DNA from: Chloroflexia bacterium
GTDB taxonomy: Bacteria; Chloroflexota; Chloroflexia; Thermomicrobiales; UBA6265
Length of the DNA stretch: 36,245 nt
Direction of reading: 5' to 3'
Assembly: GCA_030430125.1 (NCBI GenBank)
Contig: JAUIGA010000001.1
Location: forward strand, 1 to 36,245
Of the stretch, positions 23,873 to 32,172 are shown one piece after another (within the stretch, counting starts at the first letter, position 1; each line of letters opens with the position of its first letter). The position numbers were made by a program, and so were the translations under genes. Under the pieces are notes generated by a model. The model saw only the letters and a list, made by a program, of their open reading frames with translations, was not told the DNA's origin and did no database searches.

Positions 23873-26605
23873 ATGGCGACAGCCCCCCCACACACCAAGA
23901 CCGATGAGTTGCGACTGGATATCGAGGGGATGACCTGCGCGGCCTGTGTGCGCCGGGTAGAGAAGGCGCTGGAATCGGTCGACGGTGTTCAATCGGCGAG
24001 CGTCAACCTCGCCACCGAGCGGGCGACGGTCGCCTTCGACGCGGCGCGCGCGACCGTGGCGGATCTGACCGGCTCTGTCGAGGCCGCGGGGTATTCGGCG
24101 GTGGCGCAAGCACCCCCAGCCGTTGCTGCCCCAACGGTTGTGACGACGGAGGAACCGCTCGCGTTCGACATCGAAGGCATGACCTGCGCGGCTTGTGTCC
24201 GCCGGGTGGAGAAGGCGCTGGAGTCGGTCGACGGCGTGCGGGCGGCTAGCGTGAATCTCGCCACCGAGCGAGCGACGGTCGACTTCGATCCGGCACTGAC
24301 CTCGGTGGATGCGCTGACCTCCGCGATCTCCGGCGCGGGCTATACGGGCCGCGCGGTGGTGACGGAGCCGGCGACCGCGAGCGACGCGCCCGTCGACGCG
24401 CCAGCGTCCGATATTGACGTGCGCGATGCGAAGCGGGATGCGCAGATTGCCGACCTGAAACGAAAGTCCCTCATCAGCCTGGCCGCCGGCGCGGTGATGA
24501 TGGTCCTGATGTACACGCCCCTCGACATTGACGAGCGCACCCTGGCGCCCTTCATGCTGATCGCGGCGACCGTTGTGCAGTTCTGGGCCGGAGGTGTCTT
24601 CTACAGCGCGGCTTGGTCGGCGGCGAAGCACTACTCGACCAACATGAACACGCTGGTTGCTGTCGGCACCTCGGTTGCCTACGGGTACAGCGCCTTTGTC
24701 ACGTTGTGGCCACACCTGGCGGAACGGTGGAGCATCCCCTACCACCTCTACTTCGAATCGGCGGTGATCATCATCGCCCTGATCCTGATGGGGCGCTGGC
24801 TCGAGGCCCGCGCCAAGAAGAGCACCGGCGACGCCATCCGCGCATTGATGGGTCTCCAGGCGCGAACCGCACGCGTGGTGCGGGGCGGGCAGGAGACCGA
24901 CATCCCGATCGAACAGGTGGCCGTTGGCGACATCGTCCGCGTGCGACCGGGCGAGAAGGTGCCGGTCGACGGTGAAGTGACTGAAGGCTCGTCGACCATC
25001 GACGAGAGCATGCTCACAGGCGAGAGCCTGCCGGTGGACAAGCGAACCGGCGATGAGGTCATCGGCGCCACCATCAACGGTTCCGGTTCATTCCTCTTCC
25101 GGGCGACGAAGGTCGGCAAGGACACCACACTCGCGCAGATCGTGCGACTGGTCGAGGATGCGCAAGGCTCCAAGGCGCCGATGCAGCGCCTGGCGGATCA
25201 GATCTCCGGTATCTTCGTGCCGATCGTGCTGGTGATCGCGGCGCTCACATTTGCCATCTGGATGGTCGTCGGTCCGGAACCGTCGCTCTCCTACGCCATC
25301 ACGGCGGCGGTGGCGGTGCTGATCATCGCCTGCCCCTGCGCGCTTGGACTCGCCGCGCCGACCGCGGTGATGGTCGGTACCGGCAAGGCGGCCGAGAACG
25401 GCATCCTGGTGCGCGGCGGCGAGTCGCTGGAGATGGCGCGGAAGATCGACACCATCGTGCTCGACAAGACCGGCACCATTACCCGCGGCAAGCCGTCGGT
25501 GACGGCGATTGAGACCGTGAACGGATTCCAGTCCGACGACATGCTGGCGCTGGTGGCGGCCGCCGAGGCCGGGTCGGAGCATCCGCTGGGCGAGGCGATC
25601 GTCGCGGCGGCACGAGCGAAGTCGCTTCACCTCGAATCCGCGAGCGATTTCGAAGCGATTGCCGGTCACGGCATCACGGCCACCGTTGGCGGCCGGTCGG
25701 TGAGTATCGGCAATCGTCGTCTCCTCGCCGAGTCCGGCATCGAAACGTCGGCGCTGGATGAGAACGTCGAACGACTCGCCGGCAGCGGTGCGACTCCCGT
25801 CTATGTTTCCGTGGGTAACCAGCTCGCGGGGATCATCGGCATCTCGGACACGCTCAAGCCGGAATCGACCGAGGCGATCGACGAGCTGGAGGCGCTCGGG
25901 CTGACGGTGTGGATGCTGACTGGCGACAACGAGCGCACGGCCCAGGCGATCGCGGATCAGGTCGGCATCGAGCATGTGCTCGCGGAGGTGCTGCCGGATC
26001 AGAAGGCGGCCAAGATCCGCGAGCTGCAGGCGGAGGGCCGCGTGGTCGCGATGGTCGGCGACGGTATCAACGACGCGCCGGCGCTGGCCCAGGCCGAGCT
26101 CGGCATAGCGATCGGCACCGGCACCGATGTTGCCATGGCGGCGTCCGACGTGACGCTGATTGGCGACGACCTGCGCGGCATCGTGACTTCGATCGCGCTC
26201 TCGCGGCGTACCGTGAACACGATCAAGCAGGGTCTGTTCTGGGCGTTCGCCTACAACGTGCTGCTGATCCCGGTGGCGATGGGCGCGCTCTACCCGGCGT
26301 TCGACATCCTGCTCAACCCGGTGATCGCCGCCGCGGCGATGGCGATGAGCAGCGTCAGCGTGGTCACGAACGCGCTGCGCCTGCGGGGCTTCAAGCGGCC
26401 GGAGAGCGCCGAGGCGATCCTTAACCCGCCACTTGGCGAGCGCGTGCGGGATTGGGGCTACCTGGTGGCGATTGGCATCGTCGCGATCCTGATCGGCGCG
26501 GGGGCGCTGTGGCTGGGCGAGAACGCCGGCATGAGCGTCACCGACAGCGACGGTCACGACAGTGGTGGCGATCACGGCTACGTGGTCGACATCGAGCACC
26601 GATAA
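23873..26605 (+). CDS. copA: copper-exporting P1B-1-type ATPase
   Basis: This 910-residue ATPase pumps Cu(I) out of the cytoplasm. Two N-terminal metal-binding domains carry GMTCAAC (Cys22/25 and Cys105/108). Eight membrane helices are expected. The ion-path motif is ACPCALGLA with Cys487/Cys489. The phosphorylated Asp531 lies in DKTGTIT; TGES, GHGI, MLTGDN and MVGDGINDAPAL are present. The final helices have FAYNVLLIP and MAMSSVSVVTNALRLR, the P1B-1 type. The two metal-binding domains are almost the same in sequence. The tail ends in a His/Asp-rich stretch (SDGHDSGGDHGYVVDIEH). It is driven by the operator-bearing promoter at 23801. ATG 23873 follows GGTGAGGAC. Confidence 0.97.
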   Translation: MATAPPHTKTDELRLDIEGMTCAACVRRVEKALESVDGVQSASVNLATERATVAFDAARATVADLTGSVEAAGYSAVAQAPPAVAAPTVVTTEEPLAFDIEGMTCAACVRRVEKALESVDGVRAASVNLATERATVDFDPALTSVDALTSAISGAGYTGRAVVTEPATASDAPVDAPASDIDVRDAKRDAQIADLKRKSLISLAAGAVMMVLMYTPLDIDERTLAPFMLIAATVVQFWAGGVFYSAAWSAAKHYSTNMNTLVAVGTSVAYGYSAFVTLWPHLAERWSIPYHLYFESAVIIIALILMGRWLEARAKKSTGDAIRALMGLQARTARVVRGGQETDIPIEQVAVGDIVRVRPGEKVPVDGEVTEGSSTIDESMLTGESLPVDKRTGDEVIGATINGSGSFLFRATKVGKDTTLAQIVRLVEDAQGSKAPMQRLADQISGIFVPIVLVIAALTFAIWMVVGPEPSLSYAITAAVAVLIIACPCALGLAAPTAVMVGTGKAAENGILVRGGESLEMARKIDTIVLDKTGTITRGKPSVTAIETVNGFQSDDMLALVAAAEAGSEHPLGEAIVAAARAKSLHLESASDFEAIAGHGITATVGGRSVSIGNRRLLAESGIETSALDENVERLAGSGATPVYVSVGNQLAGIIGISDTLKPESTEAIDELEALGLTVWMLTGDNERTAQAIADQVGIEHVLAEVLPDQKAAKIRELQAEGRVVAMVGDGINDAPALAQAELGIAIGTGTDVAMAASDVTLIGDDLRGIVTSIALSRRTVNTIKQGLFWAFAYNVLLIPVAMGALYPAFDILLNPVIAAAAMAMSSVSVVTNALRLRGFKRPESAEAILNPPLGERVRDWGYLVAIGIVAILIGAGALWLGENAGMSVTDSDGHDSGGDHGYVVDIEHR

Positions 26606-26635
26606 TCAGCGTCATTCAAAGCGCAGAGAACCACA

Positions 26636-26656
26636 GGGCCGGGCTTGTCCCGGCCC
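26636..26656 (+). terminator. single hairpin of the repeat family after copA
   Basis: An 8-bp stem GGGCCGGG (26636-26643) with loop CTTGT (26644-26648) and its complement (26649-26656) lies 30 bp after the copA stop, followed by TTCGGGTTTGG. It has the same loop as the 19420 repeat but another stem. It probably ends the copA transcript. Confidence 0.65.
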
Positions 26657-26755
26657 TTCGGGTTTGGCGGAATCGCAAGAAGCCGAGAGTGTTTAGGTGC
26701 CTCGGTCAATGCGACCTCTGAAAGAGATGACCACCACATGCAGGCCGTGTGGTTC

Positions 26756-26784
26756 TTGACATAGTTTGACAATGCAAACATGAT
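26756..26784 (+). promoter_or_regulatory. promoter of the STAND/LuxR regulator gene
   Basis: TTGACA (26756-26761) and CATGAT (26779-26784) are 17 bp apart, a perfect -35 with a fair -10. Transcription would start near 26791 and give a short leader to ATG 26827. There is no copper palindrome here. Confidence 0.65.
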
Positions 26785-26826
26785 GGGTGCGGAATCGTTC
26801 CAACGTTGACTTCCGGCGAGGGCGCC

Positions 26827-29295
26827 ATGAGTGAGCCAGCCACGCCACCAGGGAGAGATGAGAAAACGGCTGGTGGCATCTCGCGATCAGCGGATGTTGC
26901 GCCTCGCACCCTGCCGCGCCCGCTGACGAGCTTTGTTGGCCGCGAGACGGAGATCACCGAAATTCGGGAGCTGCTTGACCGGGACGACGTGCGAATCCTG
27001 ACACTCACCGGTCCCGGTGGGGTTGGCAAGACGCGCCTGGCCCTGCGTGTTGCCGAAGCACTCCAGGACACCGCCGAGCGCATCTGGTTTGTGCCGCTGT
27101 CCACGATCAGCGACCCGACCCTGGTCGTCACGGTGGTCGTGTCCGCAATCGGGGCGCTGCGCAACCCAGGTCGGAGCGAGGCGGAAAATCTCATCGCCCA
27201 CCTGCAGGATTCCAGCGCCCTGCTTGTCCTCGACAACTTCGAGCAGGTTGCCGGCGTCGCGCCGGAGCTTGTGGCGATTGTCTCGGCGTGTCCAGACCTG
27301 ACTATCCTGGTTACCAGCCGCGTCAGCCTCAATGTGTCCGGCGAGCACGTCTACCATGTCCCACCGCTTCTGGTTCGCGTCGACGAAACGCACCGTGCGT
27401 GGTCGGAACTTGCCGGCAGCGAGGCGGTCAGGTTGTTCGTGGAGCGGGTAGTGGCACGAAAGCCGGACTTCGCACTCACCGCGGCGAACGCGCCAACCGT
27501 GGCGGCGATCTGCAACCGGCTCGATGGTCTGCCACTCGGAATCGAGCTCGCCGCCGCGCGCATCACAAGCCTTTCACCGCTGGAGCTTCTCGCTCGGCTC
27601 GACACGCGCCTGGCGCTGCTGACCGACGGTGCGCGGGACCAACCCGGCCGGTTGCGGTCGCTGCGCGAGTCGATCGCGTGGAGCTACGATCTCCTCTCGT
27701 CCGACGAACAGCGTATCTTCCGCCGTCTCGGAGCGTTCGCCGGACCATGGACGTTGAAGGCGGCCGAAGCCGTTGTCGTTGACCCCGAGGAGCCTCACTC
27801 CCGCACCGTGCTCGACGGTGTTACCTCGCTCGTCGAACAGAGCCTGATTCGCTACCAGATCGGTCCCGATGGTGAGTCCCGGTACCAGTTGCTGGAAACG
27901 GTCCGTGAGTTCGCGACCGAGCTTCTCGACGCAAGCGACGAGGCAGGCGCCGTGCGCGACCGGTTGACCGGTTACTTGTGCACCCTCACCGACGGCCTGG
28001 TGCTGAGCTGGAATTATCATGATGGAGCAGAACGGTGCGCACGACTGGAGGTGCATCTCGCCGACTTGTGGGCTGCCCTGGCCCGCACCGAACAACGGGG
28101 CGATGCCAAGGCGCTCGGTACGCTCGCGGACTCGCTGGCCATCCTGCAGATGCGCGGGTACTATCATGATTCACGGCACTGGCTCCAGCGCGCCGTCGAT
28201 CTGGGCCGAGATGCAGGCTCGCCTGACTTCGGTCGCCCCCTGGTGTCACTGGCCCACAACTATCACTCGGCGGGTGACGAGGATACGGCCTGGAACCTCT
28301 CGCTCGAAGCGTTGCGATTGTTCGAGGATGCGGGCGATCTTGAGTATCAGGTACTCACCCTGAACGAGCTCGGAATGATCGCCCAGCGCCGCGGCGACAT
28401 GGAATCGGCGGAAATCCACCACCTTCGGGCGTACGAATTGGTCGTGACCGGTTTCTCCGAGAATGTGCGGCATCAGGCGGAAAGTGGGTCGCATACCAAT
28501 CTTGCGAACTGTGCCATTCAGCGAGGTGATTTCGCTGCCGCGCGAACCCATGCCCAGCGTGCGCTCGCGATCCAGGTCGAGCTCGGACACGAGCCGGGCA
28601 CCGGTTTTCTTGGGGCACACGAGGCGCTTGCCGCTATGGGAGACGTCTATCGAGCGGAGGGTGATCAACCACGCGCGCTTCGAAACCATCAGCGATCTGT
28701 TGAGATTGCCCGGCGAGTGAATGACTATCGCGGTGCGATCTACGCACTGGGCGGGGTTGCGGCGGCACTCGCCTGCGCAGGTGAGTGGAAGACAGCGGCC
28801 AGGCTGTTCGGAGCCGACGAGCAACTCCACGAGCGGTTGGGTATCGACTTCGACCTGGAAACGTGGGACCGGCAGCGCGCGCTTGGATTACCCGAGCCGT
28901 GGTTCCGTGGCGACCAGTCGTTCAACTCTGGCGGGTTGATCCACGATGCGCTCTGGAAGGAATCGCCGCCCCCATATCGGCCCCTCCCCGACACCGACGC
29001 CGCAGAAGCGCTGTGGCGATCCGGACGGGCGCTCAGCCTCGATGAAGCCAGCGCCGAGGCGTTGACCACGACGTTGACCCTTCAGAAGCCCAACGAAGAC
29101 AAGCATGGGCTCTCGCCGCGTGAGGCGGAAGTGATCCGGCTGGTCGCGCAGGGCAAAACGGACATGCAGATCGCGGACACACTCTTCATCGGCCGGCGAA
29201 CCGCGTCCACCCATGTCCAGAACATCTACAACAAGATTGGTGTCTCCACTCGTGCCGAGGCGGCTGTCTGGGCGGTCAGGAACGGTCTGTTCTGA
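26827..29295 (+). CDS. LuxR-family transcriptional regulator with STAND NTPase domain
   Basis: This 822-residue signal-responsive regulator starts with PRPLTSFVGRETEI, then Walker A GPGGVGKT (residues 62-69), Walker B LLVLDNFEQV, an LVTSR sensor, and GLPLGIELAAAR of the NB-ARC/STAND type. A winged-helix segment (SYDLLSSDEQRIFRRLGAFAG) follows. The middle (about 400-650) is a TPR-like helical array with repeated A-rich 34-residue units. The end is a LuxR HTH: LSPREAEVIRLVAQGKTDMQIADTLFIGRRTASTHVQNIYNKIGV. Such proteins couple ligand or partner binding to DNA binding. The upstream frame reaches TTG 26806 but ATG 26827 after GGCGAGGGC is preferred. It lies between copA and copZ but has its own promoter; a role in copper control is not shown. 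Confidence 0.92.
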   Translation: MSEPATPPGRDEKTAGGISRSADVAPRTLPRPLTSFVGRETEITEIRELLDRDDVRILTLTGPGGVGKTRLALRVAEALQDTAERIWFVPLSTISDPTLVVTVVVSAIGALRNPGRSEAENLIAHLQDSSALLVLDNFEQVAGVAPELVAIVSACPDLTILVTSRVSLNVSGEHVYHVPPLLVRVDETHRAWSELAGSEAVRLFVERVVARKPDFALTAANAPTVAAICNRLDGLPLGIELAAARITSLSPLELLARLDTRLALLTDGARDQPGRLRSLRESIAWSYDLLSSDEQRIFRRLGAFAGPWTLKAAEAVVVDPEEPHSRTVLDGVTSLVEQSLIRYQIGPDGESRYQLLETVREFATELLDASDEAGAVRDRLTGYLCTLTDGLVLSWNYHDGAERCARLEVHLADLWAALARTEQRGDAKALGTLADSLAILQMRGYYHDSRHWLQRAVDLGRDAGSPDFGRPLVSLAHNYHSAGDEDTAWNLSLEALRLFEDAGDLEYQVLTLNELGMIAQRRGDMESAEIHHLRAYELVVTGFSENVRHQAESGSHTNLANCAIQRGDFAAARTHAQRALAIQVELGHEPGTGFLGAHEALAAMGDVYRAEGDQPRALRNHQRSVEIARRVNDYRGAIYALGGVAAALACAGEWKTAARLFGADEQLHERLGIDFDLETWDRQRALGLPEPWFRGDQSFNSGGLIHDALWKESPPPYRPLPDTDAAEALWRSGRALSLDEASAEALTTTLTLQKPNEDKHGLSPREAEVIRLVAQGKTDMQIADTLFIGRRTASTHVQNIYNKIGVSTRAEAAVWAVRNGLF

Positions 29296-29312
29296 TCGGT
29301 GGCCCTCGCATC

Positions 29313-29345
29313 TTGACAGATTCGATATACCCCTGTAGGGTATAT
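29313..29345 (+). promoter_or_regulatory. copZ-copB promoter with CsoR-type operator
   Basis: TTGACA (29313-29318) and TAGGGT (29336-29341) are 17 bp apart. The palindrome ATATACCC-N5-GGGTATAT (29325-29345) covers the spacer and -10. Its core, ATACCC-N5-GGGTAT, equals that before copA. One copper-sensing repressor could thus control both transcripts. Confidence 0.75.
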
Positions 29346-29388
29346 CCATTGGATGCGAATCGCCTTGCAAGGAAGGGAGCTCAGAACC

Positions 29389-29598
29389 ATGGAGACCATC
29401 ACCCTCAATGCGCCGGACATCAGCTGCGGGCACTGCGTCGCCACGGTCGAGAAGGCCGTCGGCACCGTCCAGGGTGTCGAGTCGGTGAAGGCCGACGCCG
29501 ACACGAAAGACGTCAACGTCACCTACGATGCCAGTCAGACGAACGTGTCCGCCATCTCCGCTGTCCTCGAAGAGGCGGGATACCCGGCGAAGCAATAG
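29389..29598 (+). CDS. copZ: copper chaperone, heavy-metal-associated domain protein
   Basis: This 69-residue single HMA domain carries Cu(I) to copper ATPases. The metal motif is DISCGHCVATVEKAV, with Cys13 and Cys16, and the fold ends with ISAVLEEAGYPAKQ. His between the two cysteines (CGHC) is common in CopZ. ATG 29389 has AAGGAAGGGAG ending 9 nt upstream; an earlier in-frame ATG at 29353 would overlap the operator region and lacks a ribosome site. It is followed 106 bp later by copB with a hairpin between, so the two may be unequally expressed from one promoter. Confidence 0.92.
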   Translation: METITLNAPDISCGHCVATVEKAVGTVQGVESVKADADTKDVNVTYDASQTNVSAISAVLEEAGYPAKQ

Positions 29599-29630
29599 CG
29601 CCGATCCCTTCCGAGGGCACGCAGCGTGCG

Positions 29631-29664
29631 ACGGGCTGGCAGCGAGCGATTCGCGCCAGCCCGT
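29631..29664 (+). terminator. hairpin between copZ and copB
   Basis: ACGGGCTGGC (29631-29640) pairs with GCCAGCCCGT (29655-29664), a 10-bp perfect stem with a 14-nt loop. It is not followed by a T-run. It may be a partial terminator or may protect the copZ message, giving more chaperone than pump. Confidence 0.5.
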
Positions 29665-29704
29665 CGTCGTACGCGGACACCAACCGACGCAAGGTCTGCA
29701 CACC

Positions 29705-31939
29705 ATGCACCATGAACACGGGACCCACTCCAAACAAACGTCTCAGGTCGCCCACGATCGTCCCGATGTGGACGGCGCAAGCAACCGGGAACTCGGTCAC
29801 AGCTCACATACGCATCACGCAACCCACGCAGGTGCTCACGACCATCACCAGGGCCACGGCGGTTACGATGCCCACGATGCGCACGCCAGCCACGAGGAGC
29901 ACGGTGGGCACGATGCGCATGCCGGCCACGGCGGGCATGCCGGTCACGCGGCGGCGTTCGAGCGCCTGTTCTGGATCAGCCTGATCCTCAGTATTCCCGT
30001 CCTGCTCTACAGCGAGATGCTGCAGGACTGGCTCCGTTTCTCCATGCCCGAGTTCACCGGCAGCAACTGGATTGCGCCAGTGCTCGGCACGGTCGTCTTT
30101 GTCGTCGGCGGGCGTGTCTTCCTCGAAGGTGGCGTGCAGGAGCTGCGCGATCGCCAGCCGGGGATGATGGCGCTGATCAGCCTCGCAATTTCGGTCGCCT
30201 TCATCACCAGCCTGCTTTCGACCTTCGATGTCCTTGATCTCGAATTCTGGTGGGAGCTCGTGCTGCTGATCGATATTATGCTGCTGGGGCATTGGCTGGA
30301 GATGCGCGCTATCGGTCAGGCCAGCGATGCGCTCTCCGCCCTCGCCTCTTTGCTTCCGGATGATGCCGAGCGCGTTCGGGACGACGGCAGCACCGAATCG
30401 GTGCCTGTGAGCGAGGTAGTCGAGGGTGACCGCCTGCTGGTACGGCCCGGTGGGCGTGTGCCGGTCGATGGCACCATCGTTCGGGGCGAGGCTGATCTCG
30501 ACGAGTCGATGCTCACCGGCGAATCCCGCCCGGTGGCGCGTGGCGAGGGCGACCGTGTCGTTGCCGGCAGCGTCGTTGCGGGTTCGTCGATCCACATTGT
30601 CGCCGATGCGATCGGTGACGACACCGCCCTGGCGGGCATCCAGCGCCTGGTGGCCGAGGCACAGCAGTCGAAGAGCCGGGCACAGGCGCTTGCCGACCGG
30701 TTCGCGGGGTTGCTCTTCTATGTCGCAACAGGGGCGGCAGTCGTCACCTTCGTTGTGTGGACGCTGCTCGGCGACATCGACAACGCGCTCATACGCACGA
30801 TCACCGTACTGGTGATCTCGTGCCCCCACGCGCTGGGTCTGGCGATCCCGCTGGTGATCGCGATGTCCACATCGGCGTCGGCCCGGCAGGGCGTGCTGGT
30901 GCGCGACCGGCGCGCGCTGGAGCGGATGCGAACCATCGACACCGTCATCTTCGACAAGACTGGCACGCTCACCGAGGGTGAGCATGAGGTTTCGGGAGTT
31001 GCCGCCGTGACCGGGAACGACGACGACGTGCTGGCGATCGCCGCGGCGGTTGAGCGCGAAAGCGAACACCCGCTGGCCTGGGCTATCGTGCGGGCGGCGG
31101 ATGCTCGCTCGCTGCCGATCCCGGATGCGACGTCGTTCGAGTCGGTTACCGGGCGCGGTGTCGCCGCGACGGTCAATGGCGACTCGGTCGCTGTCGGCGG
31201 GCCGCGCCTGCTCCAGGAGCGGAACCTGTCGATCCCGTCCGCCCTCAAGGAGAAGGAGGCCGCGTGGGCGGACCGCGGCGCTGCCGTGCTGTCCGTCATT
31301 CGCGACAATGAAGTGATCGGCCTGATCGCCCTGGAGGACCAGGTGCGGGAGTCGGCGCGAATCGCCGTCGATCAGCTCCATCGGCGCGGCATTCGCGTCA
31401 TCATGATGACCGGCGACGCCAGGAATGTCGCCGAGCATGTGGCCAGGCAGCTTGGCATCGACGAGGTGCTGGCCGAGGTCTTGCCGGAGCACAAGTCCGG
31501 GGAGGTCGAGCGCCTGCAGCGCCAGGGACGCAAGGTGGTGATGGTTGGAGACGGGGTCAATGACGCTCCCGCGCTGACGACCGCCGATGTCGGTCTGGCG
31601 ATCGGCGCTGGCACCGATGTTGCCATCGAATCGGCCGACGTGGTGCTGGCGTCGAGCGACCCGCGCGCCGTCAACAGCGTGATCAAGCTCTCCCAGGCTT
31701 CGTACCGCAAGATGGTCGAGAACCTGTGGTGGGCGGCTGGATACAACCTCGTCGCGATCCCGCTCGCGGCCGGGGTGCTGGCCGGTGTTGGATTCGTGTT
31801 GCCGCCGGCCGTTGGCGCGGTGCTGATGAGCGTGTCGACGATCGTCGTGGCGATCAATGCCATGACCTTGCGGCGCCTTGACCTTTCGCCCGAGGGCGAC
31901 GGGGAACCCACGGCGACACCGGCGCCTGTGCCCGCATAG
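29705..31939 (+). CDS. copB: copper-translocating P1B-3-type ATPase with histidine-rich N-terminus
   Basis: This 744-residue pump has a CPH motif (SCPHALGLAIP, Cys373-His375) in place of CPC. The phosphorylated Asp417 is in DKTGTLT; TGES, HPLAWAIV and MVGDGVNDAPAL are present. NLVAIPLAAGVLAG and LMSVST near the end fit the P1B-3 group, linked to Cu(II)/Cu(I) export as in CopB. There is no HMA domain; the first ~81 residues hold 23 His in HxxH-type runs that can bind metal. ATG 29705 is chosen over the open frame upstream because the His-rich segment begins there and AAGG is 10 nt before it. It follows copZ and is probably on its transcript. Confidence 0.95.
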   Translation: MHHEHGTHSKQTSQVAHDRPDVDGASNRELGHSSHTHHATHAGAHDHHQGHGGYDAHDAHASHEEHGGHDAHAGHGGHAGHAAAFERLFWISLILSIPVLLYSEMLQDWLRFSMPEFTGSNWIAPVLGTVVFVVGGRVFLEGGVQELRDRQPGMMALISLAISVAFITSLLSTFDVLDLEFWWELVLLIDIMLLGHWLEMRAIGQASDALSALASLLPDDAERVRDDGSTESVPVSEVVEGDRLLVRPGGRVPVDGTIVRGEADLDESMLTGESRPVARGEGDRVVAGSVVAGSSIHIVADAIGDDTALAGIQRLVAEAQQSKSRAQALADRFAGLLFYVATGAAVVTFVVWTLLGDIDNALIRTITVLVISCPHALGLAIPLVIAMSTSASARQGVLVRDRRALERMRTIDTVIFDKTGTLTEGEHEVSGVAAVTGNDDDVLAIAAAVERESEHPLAWAIVRAADARSLPIPDATSFESVTGRGVAATVNGDSVAVGGPRLLQERNLSIPSALKEKEAAWADRGAAVLSVIRDNEVIGLIALEDQVRESARIAVDQLHRRGIRVIMMTGDARNVAEHVARQLGIDEVLAEVLPEHKSGEVERLQRQGRKVVMVGDGVNDAPALTTADVGLAIGAGTDVAIESADVVLASSDPRAVNSVIKLSQASYRKMVENLWWAAGYNLVAIPLAAGVLAGVGFVLPPAVGAVLMSVSTIVVAINAMTLRRLDLSPEGDGEPTATPAPVPA

Positions 31940-31959
31940 GCCGACATGCCATTGAGTTT

Positions 31960-31995
31960 CACAGGGGCGAGTTCGCACGCGAACTCGCCCCTGTG
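31960..31995 (+). terminator. 17-bp hairpin after copB
   Basis: Bases 31960-31976 and 31979-31995 are perfect complements with only two bases between, 20 bp after the copB stop. The stem holds GGGGCGAG. It is followed by CGTTGCTTC, without a T-run. It most likely ends the copper transcript, though a two-base gap cannot form a normal loop, so the top pairs would open. Confidence 0.6.
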
Positions 31996-32074
31996 CGTTG
32001 CTTCGTCGTCCCTTGAAGCGTTGCTTGTTGTGCCGTTGCCAGCCCAATCGGGGATAATCTCCCTATTGGCAGAC

Positions 32075-32105
32075 GGTCTCCGCCGTGTCGAACATGGTGG
32101 AGACC
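32075..32105 (+). promoter_or_regulatory. hairpin in the otsA upstream region
   Basis: GGTCTCCGCC (32075-32084) pairs with GGTGGAGACC (32096-32105) with one G-T pair, about 67 nt before the otsA start. A GATAAT at 32053-32058 could be the -10 of otsA, with only a poor -35. The hairpin would then lie in the message leader. No known riboswitch class is recognised. Confidence 0.35.
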
Positions 32106-32157
32106 ACATCGCGATTCGAGGACCACGGGTCGACAGCACACATCGCCCGGGTTGTCC

Positions 32158-32164
32158 GAGGAGG
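32158..32164 (+). promoter_or_regulatory. ribosome binding site that sets the otsA start
   Basis: GAGGAGG at 32158-32164 is 2 nt from ATG 32167 but 8 nt from GTG 32173. Only the GTG has usable spacing. Confidence 0.65.
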
Positions 32165-32172
32165 CCATGACC

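Noticed and set aside
26606..26826. A csoR-like small gene between copA and the LuxR-type gene
   Set aside because: No frame here shows the Cys-His-Cys pattern of CsoR; the gap holds only a hairpin and a promoter.
29804..32047. 747-residue open frame antisense to copB, and a similar 762-residue frame at 31372-33660 antisense to copB/otsA
   Set aside because: Both are Arg/His/Asp-rich translations of the complement of strongly coding, GC-rich genes and show no motifs.
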